A stretch of 64,000 nucleotides of DNA from Anniella stebbinsi (taxonomy: Eukaryota; Chordata; Lepidosauria; Squamata; Anniellidae): the NCBI GenBank assembly GCA_029215795.1, contig JARDYH010000005.1, positions 29,704,001-29,768,000 of the forward strand, written 5' to 3'. How positions within the stretch are numbered: the stretch's first letter is position 1; each line of letters starts with the position of its first letter. This document shows, piece after piece, positions 1 to 13,540 of the stretch. The position numbers and the translations under genes were made by a program. Under the pieces are notes generated by a model, which worked only from the letters and a program-made list of their open reading frames with translations, was not told the origin of the DNA and did no database searches.

Positions 1-844
1 GACCTGCTTTGTGGGGTCCCTCGGGACCCGCTAGGGCAAGTCGCTGGGGGCGGGCATGCAGAGCCCTAGTGCCTTCTGCAAAGTGCAGGAGAAATCCAGC
101 GATTCTAAGACACCATCGATTCTAAGACGCACCCCATTTTTACAGATGTTAATAAGGGGGAAACGTGTGTCTTAGAATCAATGAAATATGGTAACAATAT
201 TTATTTGATATATTTTATTATCCAGGGGATAATAAAAAAGCAATAGAAATAAGGGTGCTCTAGGTAGATTGGAACCAAGAAACAGCTGATTTAATTGATA
301 AGCAAAGTACAACCAGGGAACTATTTTCTGTAGCCCTGTGTTCTTGAGCCGCTTTGATTTTTATGCCCAGTACTCTGCCGATGGAGGAATGATGACTGGA
401 AGACCAAAACAGGCATTAGAGGTTTAGGTGATTTGAGTTTTTTAAACTCATGTTTTCCAGTTCTATTATTGAATGTTGTATTCTAGTACTCTTACATTTG
501 GACTGTAGCTGTCAGGCATTTGGCCTCGATAAGGTAAAGGACAGAGGTATTTAAACACCAGGAAAGAAATAAAATAAACATGGGTGTTAACTTTTGTGAT
601 CAAACATGATTTCAAGACTTCTGAGGACAAGCAGAATGTTAAAAGAAACAAACTGTTTAGAAAGCCTTGAAGCTCTAGGGGCTCAGAATGCACCAAAACT
701 AATTTTAAATTTGATTGGCAAATTTATCCTTTCACCTATCCAATCAGGTTAGGAGAGGGTGGAGCATAAGCTAGTTCTCTTACAGTTTTCCCTCTGGTCA
801 GGTAAAATGGTATATAATATACAAACTATTTTTTATGGCAGTCA
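1..844. other. Unassigned left-edge sequence
   Basis: I see no coding exon, RNA gene or recognisable repeat here. The sequence is AT-rich after the first 100 bases. Open frames on either strand are short and show no family resemblance. It may be older repeat or unique intergenic DNA left of the L2 element. Confidence 0.4.
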
Positions 845-3333
<2,489 letters not shown>

Positions 3334-3385
3334 GTGCCAGTGAACCTCTCTGGGGGGCTCATTCCACAGCTGGGGTGCCACAGCA
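3334..3385 (-). repeat. Antisense L2 3'-ORF scrap
   Basis: Read on the minus strand this encodes a piece of the conserved L2 C-terminal block (PQLWNEPPREV). It fills the gap between the H4 fragment and the start of block A homology at about 3386. Confidence 0.55.
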
Positions 3386-3940
3386 TCAAGATTGTGTAGC
3401 TGTTACAACAGGGAATAACAGAGGACATAGCTAAGACACAGATGTAAACTGGTTTAATAGTCGAATTCTATCCAGAGGAAACCTTGGGAAATTCTTCCGT
3501 GGGGAGGGAGGAGGAGCTAGGAATAGAGAATTCTCAGCAAGCTCATCAAACTAGGCTTTTCTCAGGATTATTTAGGAGATGGCACAATGGGCTAAACTGG
3601 TATAAAATGGATTTGTAGGAGGGTAGATCTGCCTGGGAAAACCTGAAGACTCTGACACGGCTTTCCAGCTAAGTTGGGATTGAAAGTGGCCCATGATTAA
3701 TGGTTCCTCCTCCCTTTATTTTTAAAGTTTCCACCCATTAATGATTCATCTCTGGATGTTCTGTACAGCTAGGTAATTGCAGTGCTTCCCTCTAAGCCAG
3801 CCTTCCCTCAACCTGGTGCCCTCCAAATATGTTGGACTACAACTCCCAACAGGAACAATGCTAAGCAGCACACAGCTGCACAACATCTGAATAACAGCCA
3901 AGACAGTGGGGTAAACAGACTGCTATAATACGTGAGTGTG

Positions 3941-5030
3941 GTCCCCTCTACAAGATTTCAGTTTGACGCCGGTTGCCCGATCATGCGCATCTCCTCACAA
4001 TCGCTTTTATGCCTAATACCTATATAGAGAGGCATTGAAGTGCATTACTGGCTGTATGAAACTCGCTTTAAAGTTGTTGACATGCATACAAATGTTGCTG
4101 AAAGTAATGCGCTTTGTCCCGGGAAACTTCCCAAACAGGTTTTGTACCCTTTATTCTCCCCGCCTACCAGAATCTCCCACCTTTGGTTTCCTAGGTTACC
4201 TGTGGAATGATGTGGTTAACCTGTTTGGCTACCTCTCTCCCCTCCAATTTTGCCGCCAGATGAAGTTTGTCCCCCCCTCCCAGAACTGCTCAGGAGTAAA
4301 TGGGAATGTGCCTCAGAAGTTTCCCCCTCCAGCAGCCTTTTAAAAAGTATTTGCTGGCTGCCTCTCTCTGCCCCCCACCATTTGCCGGAGAGAGAGAGGA
4401 AGAGAGAGAGAGACCAAAGAGAAGGAGCGAGCAAGCGAGTGAGTAGAGATCCGCACAAACGCATGCCCAAACAGACATGGGAAGCTGCTTCATTCCTTCC
4501 TCCTCCTCCTTATTTTCCCAGTGAGATCAATTGTTTCCCCTTCTCTCCTTCTCAATCATCTGTTGTTGTTTTGGTGATGCAAAACATTCAGACGTGCACA
4601 CACACACACCCAGCAAGCAAGCGAGGGGAGCAAGTGTGCATGTGTGTGTCTATGGACAGAGGCAGGCATGCAGGCAAGCATGAAAACACCCTCCCCCTGT
4701 CCACACACCCCCTTTCCCTGCTTCCTGTCTCTCAGGAACCCATCAAGAAGCGAGGGGACCAGTTGTCTAAGAGGATCACTAATTATCCACACATACGCAT
4801 GACAACAAGATAATCTGATCATTAATGCGCCTCCTCACAAAATTGTTTACACGGACATAAGGCGTTCTTACTCCCGCAGTAAATTAAAACTCGCTATTTA
4901 ACGTGCATTCAAAAATGCGAATAATCGGAGATTTAAAGCGCCTGGACCCCTGATTTGCGCTCCACTCTTGTAGAGGTAAATTTGGTAATGCGTCTTGAAA
5001 GAGCTTTAAATCACTCTTGTAGAGGCACCC
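3941..5030. mobile_element. TIR element with CCCTCTACAAG ends (about 1.1 kb), copy A only
   Basis: Bounded by GTCCCCTCTACAAG on the left and CTTGTAGAGGCACCC on the right, with GA-rich and AC-rich internal stretches and no intact transposase. Block B has an uninterrupted equivalent (GTGAGTGTGAAAG near 37887), so this entered after the duplication or was lost precisely. A related long element is at 45278-46690. Short relatives with the same ends are the roughly 350-bp MITEs at 27775, 36698, 38207, 45753 and 46805. ORFs inside are spurious. Confidence 0.7.
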
Positions 5031-5573
5031 TGTGAAAGAAATTATAATAAGATTAGGACATTCAACATCATAGAACTATAACGTCAGTATACATATATAC
5101 ATAACAGAGTAAAGTTACAAAAAAAAAAAACAGGTTCATGAATTCGGCAATAAATTGCTGAGCGAGATAAGACTTAACAGGACTCTGGAATTTTTCACCT
5201 GTTTCACTGCAGCATCCTCAGAACCTCACTATAATTACACCACTAATAAGCTTGTGCTGTGGCAAGAGTTAATCCATCTTGGAGGACAATCAAAGATGTT
5301 TCGGGGCTGAGAAACAATTGCCTCACCTTTTCTCCCATGGCATGAGCTTATTACTAGTATAATTTCTTTTACACTCACATATTATAGCAGTCCTTTTACC
5401 CCACTGTCTTGGCTGTTATTCAGATTTTGTGCAGCTGTGTGCTGTTAGCATTGTTCTTGCCAGGTACTTGTAACTGCTGCCTCTGTTTTGGACTACAACT
5501 CCCAACATCTGGAGGGCACCAGGTCGGGGAAGGCTGCTCTTACGTAGCTACAAGCCTTATTCTAAGTACTGAC
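5031..5573. other. Intergenic, no gene seen
   Basis: Upstream flank of AQP6-like copy A. It is partly matched by block B and holds one short squamate-type inverted repeat (ACTACAACTCCCAACATC) near 5490. I see no coding exon. Confidence 0.5.
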
Positions 5574-5882
5574 TGGCTTAGTTTGGATGACACTTTAAGC
5601 AACGGAGGGGGGAAGAGGCAACCATCAGTTGTGTTGTTTATTGTGTCGAGTGTCGGGCGACACACAATGCACACACAATGGATGGCACGTTATTAAGCAA
5701 CGGGGAAAAACAACAGGCTGCTCTGTTGTTTTTCGGAGCCTCGTTGCTTATTATGAGGCCTTGACTTTCAGCCGTGCGACTGGGGAAGGGCAACTTGTCG
5801 TGTGGAGGGCACTCCAAAAATAGCGTACCATCCGTTGCTTCTTCCCCCCTCTGTTGCCTAAAGTGTCATCCGAACTAAGCCA
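5574..5882. mobile_element. MITE with TGGCTTAG TIRs (family M1)
   Basis: About 309 bp with imperfect TIRs of about 45 bp. The left end reads TGGCTTAGTTTGGATGACAC; the right end is the inverted equivalent. Internal sequence is also largely palindromic. Relatives are at 9273-9483 and, truncated, at 44053-44156. Non-coding. Confidence 0.75.
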
Positions 5883-7106
5883 CTATGTGAAAATCTAGTG
5901 AAGTGTTTGCAAGATGCAGCACAATTCTGTGCAGGGTTCTGTGCATCTCTGCTCATGGACTTCAATGGGTTTAGGCAGGCCTATCCTTGCATAAAATCAG
6001 GCTGTTCATCTGTTAAATCTTAGATTGGCAACAGCAGAGGTCCTCAATCTCGGAATTGAGCAAGGGCCAGCAACACTGGTGCTGAGTCAAAGGTTGTTTC
6101 CTTGGCCTTCCTCTGCCCAATGTAAACAGCGGTGGAGGTGTCGACAGAGACCTTCCCTTATATAATCCAGCCGACTAGTTTTGGTTCTAGTGCTTGAGCC
6201 GAGAGAAAGACAAAGAGGTGTGCGCAGCTGGATGCATAAGGGAATTGCTCTGCCAAAGCCTGTGGAGGTCAGAGTCAGACTAGGAGTTCAGGATAAGGTT
6301 GGGAAAGGGAGCTTTTCCCAGGAGGGTCCAAAACTCTGAGACCGCACATTTTTTTGCATGCAAAAGGTCCCCAGGTCAGTCTCTGGCACCTCCAGATGGA
6401 TGGACTAGGATGCAGCAGGTGAGCATTTGGCCTCTGCCTGAGACCTTCACTGCCAAGTTGGACATTAGACCAGCCTTCTCCACCCTTCAGATGTATAGGA
6501 CTGCAATGCCCACTATCCCCAGCCAGCATGCCTTAGGTGGCTGGGGATGATGGGAGCTATCTTCCGACACCTCCGGAGAGCGCTAAGTTGGGGAAGGCTG
6601 GGAGCTCATCCCATAGCCAGGGCAAGCCCCTTTGCCAAAAGCCAGTAAGTCACCATGTTCAGCTTGACTGAGGCATTTTGCACTACTAAAATGACTTGTG
6701 CCTCAGTCCTCTGGTCTTTCAGTGACGTGAATGGCATGGCTCTCTCTTATCAGCTCTGGAAATGTGTCACTTTCGTTTTATTATTTGCATCGTTAGGGTT
6801 GTTCAACATAATCAAGGCATTTATTGTGCTGCTGTCAATCTTGTCGACCTATTTCTGGTGCACTGAAAAAACTGGGGGTGGCTGAGGTGAGGATATAGGG
6901 AGTGACAGGGAGAAATTTCCAAGGGAAATACCTTAAACATGAAGTCAGAAGCAGAGCCTCCTTCACGATGTAGGATGTTTTGAAATATGGGGGAGGAATA
7001 GGGGTCACTGTCAGTACCCGGTAAGTTCATGTCAGAGGTAAAGCTTGACATGAGGATTTCTTGGTTTACCCAGCTCATGCTAGCACCTACACCAGCTCTT
7101 CTTCAC
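5883..7106. other. Upstream flank of AQP6-like copy A
   Basis: No coding exon recognised. It contains a palindromic dispersed repeat at about 6470-6600 with a TGGGA...TCCCA stem. The part from about 6640 is matched in block B (38590 onward), including a 76-codon open frame in A that is altered in B and has no family resemblance. Confidence 0.45.
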
Positions 7107-7426
7107 TAGGCTGACCATATGAAAAGGAGGACAGGGCTCATATAACTTTAACAGTTGTAGAGAAAAGGGAATTTCAGCCAGTGTCATCTGTATGCAATTA
7201 GTTCTTGGTGAAATTCCCTCTTCATCACAACTGTTAAAGTTGCAGGCACTATACTAGAGTGACCATATACAAAAGAAGGCAGGGCCCCTGCAACTTTAAC
7301 AGTTGTGATGAAGAGGGAATTTCACCAGGAACTAATTGCATACAAATGACACTGGCTGAAATTCCCTTTTCTCTACAACTTTTAAAGTTACATGAGCCCT
7401 GTCCTCCTTTTCATATGGTCAGCCTA
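7107..7426. mobile_element. Double-hairpin MITE, TAGGSTGACCA family (M2), copy A only
   Basis: Exactly 320 bp, starting TAGGCTGACCATAT and ending in its inverse. Nested inverted repeats make the whole unit a palindrome. It is flanked by a perfect 8-bp target duplication TTCTTCAC (7099-7106 and 7427-7434). Block B keeps the empty site, a single TTCTTCAC at 39050-39057. An 8-bp duplication fits the hAT superfamily. Other copies are at 13008, 34887, 41714/43691, 48608, 49039 and 60842. Confidence 0.9.
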
Positions 7427-7639
7427 TTCTTCACCCCAGACCCCCATACACAAAGACACTCCTTCAGAGACCTCAGCTTTAGGCAAGTGTCGCCATTGCA
7501 GTGATTTGAGGCTGGGACAAGTTGCACAACCAATCTTCCTTGTCTCTTTTCCAGGGAAGGTTGCCTTGTTCCTTGACCCCACTGGCAGGAGCCAGCAGCT
7601 GCTGCCCTATCGAATACTCAGAATGCACCCACACATTAC

Positions 7640-7883
7640 ATTGTTGACCCCCAGGTTTCCCTGCATATCCATCCCCCTTAGGAATGTGGGCGGTGCCAGG
7701 CATTGGCTTAGAAAGGCTGCGTAACACCTCTGCAAGCTTCCTGCTCCAGCCCAGTGTTGCAATCCTGCTCATTTACATAACCTCCAGTGGTTCGCTTCCT
7801 TGGCTCTCGCCCAGCAGGGAAAGTCCAAAAGAGGCAAGGCATGATCCACACAGCCGTCTTTCAGCTCCTCAGCTCCTTGCAGG
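7640..7883 (+). promoter_or_regulatory. Putative proximal promoter and 5' UTR of AQP6-like copy A
   Basis: The roughly 240 bp before the ATG are almost identical to the block B equivalent (39260-39483), which is stronger conservation than most flanking DNA. I see no clear TATA box. A GAAAGTCCAAAAG motif near 7819, resembling an HNF4/nuclear-receptor half site, is GAAGGTCCAAAAG in copy B. A TTGCAAT (C/EBP-like) motif is near 7755. Transcription start is not determinable from sequence; function is inference. Confidence 0.3.
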
Positions 7884-8243
7884 ATGTGGAGGGAACCGTT
7901 CTCGGCAGCTTTCCTCCGGGCTGTCTTTGCAGAGTTCCTGGTCACCGCCATCTACGTCTTCTTCGGCGTGGGGTCAGAGCTGAATTGGCCGAAGGCGCCC
8001 TCCATCCTACAGACCGCCATCACCTTTAACTTGGCGGCAGCCACTGCTGTCCAGATTGCCTGGCATGCGAGTGGCGCCCATGTCAACCCGGCAGTGACCG
8101 TGGCCTTCCTGCTCGGCTCCCGTGTCTCACTGGTGAGGGCGGCCTGCTACATTGTGGCCCAGCTAGCAGGAGGCATCACTGGAGCAGCCATCCTTTATGC
8201 AGTGACTCCCGGGGACATCCGAGGGACATTAGGCATCAACGTG
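7884..8243 (+). CDS. AQP6: AQP6-like copy A, coding exon 1 (residues 1-120)
   Basis: Encodes the N terminus through TM3: Met-Trp start like AQP2, the TM1 signature [10 protein letters not shown]48 of the aromatic/Arg filter, Asn49, and the first NPA motif in SGAHVNPAV (Asn-Pro-Ala at residues 68-70, bases 8085-8093). The ATG was chosen because the length gives 120 codons exactly, matching the family, and an A lies at position -3. The donor is GTATGT directly after GTG. Differences from copy B: Glu32 versus Asp and Lys37 versus Glu in extracellular loop A, plus a few silent sites. This is a water/solute channel half-pore inserted in membrane; mammalian AQP6 acts in intracellular vesicles, and its site here is unknown. 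Confidence 0.93.
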
Positions 8244-8457
8244 GTATGTCCTTGGTCACCATCTTCTTCTTGATGCAATTTATGGTGACCTTACGTCAGG
8301 AAAAACCAGGACATGTCAGGATTTTTGGTAACAAATCTGGGAAAGGGGGGAATTTTGATATTTGAGGAAAGATCCAGATTTTTCCCATCCTCCTCCCATC
8401 CAAAGGGCAGCTCTACTTTATAGTCAATGGGAATTAACAAAAATGCTTACAGCTATG

Positions 8458-8890
8458 TCATTTTTAAAGATAAAGAGATGAAACTTGACACCATGGTAGC
8501 ACTTAGGTAGGGCTTTAGCCATGCCAAATTTGAAGCAGTTCCATTCATCTGTTGATTTTTAGGAATTTTTTAAAGTTTGAGGTTTTAAAATTAATTTTTT
8601 TAAAATAAAAGTGTCATTTTTAAAGATAAATAGATGAAACTTGACACCACAATAGCCATACCAAATTTGAAGCAGTTCCATTTATCTATTGATTTTTAGG
8701 AATTTATTAAAGTTTGAAGTTTTAAAATTAATTTTTTTAAGAAACATAATCTTTCAAGACATGAAACTTGGCACCATGATATCGCTTAGGCAGAGTTTTA
8801 GCCATGTCAAGTATGAAGCAGATCTGTTCATCTGTTGTTATTTTAGGATTTTAAAAAAAATTCAAGGTTTTAGGATTATTATTTAAAAAC
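8458..8890. repeat. Local tandem repeat, three diverged units of about 140-150 bp
   Basis: Three successive units each contain GATGAAACTTGACACCA or a close variant followed by GAAGCAG...GTTGATTTTTAGGA. Block B holds only two such units (about 40060-40340), so the number changed after the duplication. Non-coding, AT-rich. Confidence 0.7.
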
Positions 8891-9272
8891 CAACAATACT
8901 AGAGCTATAACCTTCAAACTCAGTTTGTCAAACCTCCTCTTTGGGGTCTTGCACCTTGAGCAGTTTCAGCCCTTGGCATCAAGGGAATCTTGAGTTTTTA
9001 GCTAAGAAGTGCTGGGTGAGCACGGCACCTTGCAGATTTGGTGGGCAGTCGGGAAATGAGAAGTGTGAATAGGTGAGTAGTGGCCGCTGTCCACAACACA
9101 CACTCTAATGTTACAGTTGAGAAACTTGTGACAATCCTACACAAGTTTTTAAAAAAATGAACTTTAAAAATAAAAAAGCCAGCCAGCAGCAAGCCCTGTT
9201 AAGCAGCAGCTTGCAGTGGAGTGAGTACACAATCAGAAAACATATTTGAGGGAAGGGGATAATGTATCACAC

Positions 9273-9483
9273 TGGCTCAGTTCGGACGACACATTAAGCA
9301 ACGGAGGAGGGGGGGGAACAATTGTCAGTTGTAATGCTTATTGTGTCATCTGGAGGGCAGCACACAACGCACACACAACTGACAGTATGATAATCAGACA
9401 CTTTAAACAACGGAGCGAAACAACGGGCTTGTGCGTTGTTTAGCCCAAAGCCCTGTTGTTTAAAGTGTCGTCCGAATTCAGCC
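9273..9483. mobile_element. MITE, family M1
   Basis: Begins TGGCTCAGTTCGGACGACAC and ends with the inverted equivalent GTCGTCCGAATTCAGCC. It resembles the 5574-5882 copy. Block B reads through the left flank TGTATCACAC near 40742 without it. Confidence 0.7.
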
Positions 9484-10100
9484 CCCCTCTCTCCGTGGAC
9501 TATTCTGTTTCGGAATAGAGTTCTGCTGCCTAGAGCAGCCAAAAAACCTCAGCCGCTCTATGCAGCCGACAGAACTCACGGTGCATGCTGGGATATGGCT
9601 GGGGGACACATGCAGGAGAGGCTACAACCAAAATGGCCGCCGCAAGTTCCTTGCAGCCGGGGCATTTGCAGGTTCCGAGCAGCGCCGGCTGCAGTGTGTC
9701 GTCTGTGGAGTTCCTCCTGCCTAACGCACGGTCAGTACATTATTTACCCCTCCATTGCTTAAGGTTATTATTTGGAAAAGTGACGCAGCAAAGCCTCTCT
9801 AATGGCCAGAAGTACCTGTAGGGTTTCAAGAGGGGTTAAAGCAGGGGTGGGGCACTTGTTGGTCAAACTGTTGGTCAAACTGGTACAACTTCCATGGTCC
9901 CTCACCACTGTTTCAGCTGGCTAGGGCTGGTGGGAGTTGTAGGCCAGAACAGCCAGAGGGCTGACGGTGACTACCCTTGTGTTAAAGACTGGAGTGCTAA
10001 GTCAAGAGTGGCTTTGGGGTGGTTACCGAAGAATAACACTTTGGATAGCATCTGCAGTGCTCTGTAGTGAAGGTTTTGGCTCTAGAGTGTTTTTGGCTCT
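9484..10100. other. Intron 1 segment without clear B counterpart
   Basis: No exon seen. It includes a short inverted repeat near 9890-9960 (GGCTAGGGCTGGTGGGAGTTG type). Block B has a different 250-bp stretch here; homology resumes at about 10160 / 40990. Confidence 0.4.
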
Positions 10101-10872
10101 AGACTCTAGACAAGTGATAGATCAGCCCTGTGAAAGAAGCCCATGAGCAAAGAGTGCACCCTGTGCTGTCTCCGTTCAGCTTTTCTATTGTTGAAAGTGG
10201 CGGCTGATTGGGCACAAAGTGAAGTACTGGAGGAGATCAGCTGGGCAGGGGGGGGGGTTGAGAGTAGAGGAGGCTGGCAAGAAGGGACCGCAAAAACCCT
10301 AATTGCCCTGATGCCACAGGGAGCAGGTAGGCACCACAGGGCAAGCAGCATCCCTGTGGCTACTGTCATGGGCATCTTGGGGTGGTTGTGGTCGTTCTTA
10401 AGCATTTATATAGCACAATCAAAGTGTGAGGTAACGCTTCATGGATTCTGCATGACTACTCAGAAGTAAGCAAGGGTCGGGAGGAAGCAGGACCGGTGGA
10501 GGCTGGGGGCTCTGATTTCAGCGGGGCTGCAATTTCATTCTGGGTTTTTATCAGAACCAGACAGAACTCTAAAGGAGGGACCCAAAATTCTGAAGCCATT
10601 TTGGGGCTAGGGTTCAGCACCTTGGATAGTTCCTTTGGAGTTCTGGCTGGTTCTGACTGAAACCCAGAATGGAATCACAGCCCCACAGAAATCAGAGCCA
10701 CCAGCCTCCACTGAGCAGGCCTGAATCACTCAGCAGCTGCCTCCCCTCAGCCAGGCAGGGGGAAGCTCTTATCTCCCTTCAGCAGCTGATGCGAGAGAAG
10801 CACTTTCCCCTCCATCGCAGATAGGGCAGGGCCAGAAGAAGAAGTTGCCTGTCGGATGGGGAGTCTTCACAG

Positions 10873-12437
10873 TAGGGGTGTGCACGGACCCCCCGGATCG
10901 GATCGGGACCCGGATCGGGACCTCCAATTTTGTCCCGGACCGGTTCGGACAAAATCGGAGGCCCCCCGGACCGGATCGAGTCCGATCCCGACCCAAAAAT
11001 CGTAAATTTTTGGATCGGCCGCCATTTTTTTCCCCATAGACTTGCATTGCAATGCAAGTCTATGAGGAAAAAATGGCGGTGGGTGGCTGAGGGGGGGCCT
11101 AACTCCCTCCCCCCCCGGGGCCATCCGCTGTGGACGGCCCCGGCAGGTAAGCCCCCTCCCCCACGCTCCCTACCCCCCCTGGGGCCGCCCGCTTCCATCC
11201 GCTGGCGCCCGCGGGCGCCAGCGGATAGAAGCGGACGGCTCCGGGGGGGGGTAAGCCCCCTTCCCCGCCACTGCTTACCTTCTCGGCCCGTCCGCTCCCA
11301 TCCGGCGCCGGTGGCTACTACCAGCGGGCTCCGCGGCCTACTCTCGAGTAGCGCGCCGGGTGATGACATCACCCGGCGCGCCACCCTGGAGTAGGCCGCG
11401 GAGCCTGCTGGTAGTAGTAGGCGCCGGCGCCGGGACGGGAGCCGCCGGGACGGGAAGGTAAGGGCCCCCCTCCCCCCTCCGCGCGCCCCCTCCTCCCCTC
11501 CACGCACCCCCTGCTTACCTTCCCGGCCCGGCGGCTCCCGTCCGGCGCCGGCGCCTACTACTACCACAGGCTCCGCGGCCTGCTCTAGAGTAGCGCGCCG
11601 GGTGATGACATCACCCGGCGCGCCACCCTAGAGCAGGCCGCGGAGCCTGCTGGTAGTAGTAGGCGCCGGCGCCGGGACGGGAGCCGCCGGGACGGGAAGG
11701 TAAGGGCCCCCCTCCCCCCTCCGCGCGCCCCCTCCTCCCCTCCACGCACCCCCTGCTTACCTTCCCGGCCCGGCGGCTCCCGTCCGGCGCTGGCGCCTAC
11801 TACTACCAGCAGGCTCCGCGGCCTGCTCTAGAGTAGCGCGCCGGGTGATGACATCACCCGGCGCGCCACCCTAGAGCAGGCCGCGGAGCCTGCTGGTAGT
11901 AGTAGGCGCCGGCGCCGGGACGGGAGCCGCCGGGACGGGAAGGTAAGGGCCCCCCTCCCCCCTCCGCGCGCCCCCTCCTCCCCTCCACGCACCCCCTGCT
12001 TACCTTCTCGGCCCGTCCGCTCCCGTCCGGGGCCGGCGGCTACCACCAGCAGGCTCCGCGGCCTGCTCTAGAGTAGCGCGCCGGGTGATGACATCACCCG
12101 GCGCGCCACCCTAGAGCAGGCCGCGGAGCCCGCTGGTAGTAGCTGCTAGTGCCGGACGGGAGCGGACGGGCCGAGAAGGTAAGCGCCCCCCTCCTCCCCC
12201 CCCCGCTGTCCACTTTCATCGGCGGGCGCCCGCTGGCGCCCGCCAATGGAAGCGGCGGTGGGCGCCAGTGGGCGCCCGCCGGTCCGCCGATCCGCCGAAC
12301 CGGTTCGGAGCCTTTTCGGACCGGTTCGGATTGGATCGGCCGATCCAGCTGCGGGATCGGAAATCGGATAATTTATCCGATTTCCCACTGGACCGGACTC
12401 GGATCGTGGATCGGGTCCGATCCAGTGCACATCCCTA
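10873..12437. mobile_element. GC-rich non-autonomous hAT element (family H1), copy A only
   Basis: 1565 bp with ends TAGGGGTGTGCAC and GTGCACATCCCTA and a perfect 8-bp target duplication CTTCACAG (10865-10872, 12438-12445). The empty site is present in block B at 41694-41701. The interior is very CpG-rich and consists of about four tandem hairpin units of about 240 bp, each centred on GGGTGATGACATCACCC (near 11362, 11605, 11847 and 12088). Long open frames in it (up to 262 codons) are composition artefacts. It may register as a CpG island. Confidence 0.92.
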
Positions 12438-12445
12438 CTTCACAG

Positions 12446-13007
12446 GCCTTATCAGCTCTGTGGGTTAGAGGTTTCCCATCAACAAAGTAGATCCCTGCCC
12501 GTAGGAGGAAGTTGTGGAGATGGGAGGAGTACAGCTCAGATGGTAAACAGGGAGAGAATGTGTATTCAGTGATACATTGTGATGGGGGTTTGGAGTTGGT
12601 CGAAATGATCCCTTGGGATCTCTTCCAACTCTGTTATTCTTAACCAGCCCGTCATCAGGGGTTGACAAGACCAGGCAGCTGCCAAGAGTCCATGGATCAG
12701 AAGGGCCCATCCCTGCCGACCCCTAAGGCCCTCCACTCACCACTGCTGCCGCCACCTGAGATAGAAGGCAGATTATTTAAAATGATACTTTGCACAGTGA
12801 GGTGGGGCAGGCTAATAGGTCTAAACCTGTTCCAACTAAGTGTCAACATTAAGTGAGGCATATTGACCAAAGTCTAGTCCCTGCCTAATGCTTCCCTGGT
12901 CCAGTCATTGACATGGGCCAACTATAGAGCCCTGTACAAGCCCAAAAGGCGTCAGGCAAAGATATACTGGGAAATTAAGGTAGAGAGATATGGGGAAGGG
13001 GCAAAGG
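12446..13007. other. Intron 1, partly repeat-derived
   Basis: Contains a CR1-like 3' remnant near 12560-12640 (GGGTTTGGAGTTGG...CTTCCAACTCTGTTATTCTT). A 140-bp piece at 12864-13005 is also found at 47829-47975 in block B. No exon. Confidence 0.45.
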
Positions 13008-13327
13008 TAGGGTGACCAGATAAAATCCAGGTCAGGGTTCACGTAACTTTAACAGTTGTAGAGAAAAGGGAATTTCAGCCAGTGCCATTTGTATGCAATT
13101 AGTTCCTGGTGAGATTCCCTCCTCATCACAACAGTTGAAGTTGCAGGGGCCCTGCCTTCTTTTGTATATGGTCACTCTAGTATACTGCCTGCAACTTTAA
13201 CTGTTGTGATGAAGAGGGAATTTCACCAGGAACTAATTGCATACAAATGACACTGGCTGAAATTCCCTTTTCTCTACAACTGTTAAAGTTACATGAGCCC
13301 TGTCCTCCTTTTCATATGGTCAGCCTA
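13008..13327. mobile_element. Double-hairpin MITE, family M2
   Basis: 320 bp from TAGGGTGACCAGAT to ATATGGTCAGCCTA, with the same nested inverted repeats as the 7107 copy. No clear target duplication seen. Confidence 0.85.
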
Positions 13328-13469
13328 TGACAGAGAGTCTGCCCCTCTTTGTCATGGAGAGTTAGGAGTATAACATTCTAAGTTATAGGATCTGACTCTA
13401 CTTATTCCTCATTCAGAAAGCTCCTGTAAATCCACCTGTGAATTGACCAACCTGTGTCTATTTCTATTT

Positions 13470-13540
13470 TATCCTATTGTGGTTTATGGTTTGCACTGGC
13501 TGCCACTCTGTTTCTAGGCCTAATTCAAAGCACTGGTAGT
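13470..13540 (+). repeat. L2 fragment, left of the solo LTR
   Basis: Encodes a conserved L2 C-terminal motif (LHWLPL..., frame broken). It continues at 14246 once the LTR is discounted. The intact counterpart in block B is at about 49370-49740. Confidence 0.7.

Noticed and set aside
4250..4813. 187-codon plus-strand frame and matching ones near 46223
   Set aside because: Within the long TIR element; rich in GA and AC repeats, not conserved between the two copies.
6655..6885. 76-codon plus-strand frame also seen at 38599
   Set aside because: Repeated only because it lies in the duplicated block; the two copies diverge by frameshift, and there is no resemblance to a known protein.
10779..11567. 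262-codon minus-strand Gly/Arg-rich open frame, and similar ones at 22134-22763
   Set aside because: Lie inside the CpG-rich hAT elements where stop codons are rare; frames differ between copies of the same element.
10875..12437. Intronic CpG island or promoter
   Set aside because: High CpG is explained by a transposon with exact 8-bp duplications that is missing from the sister copy.
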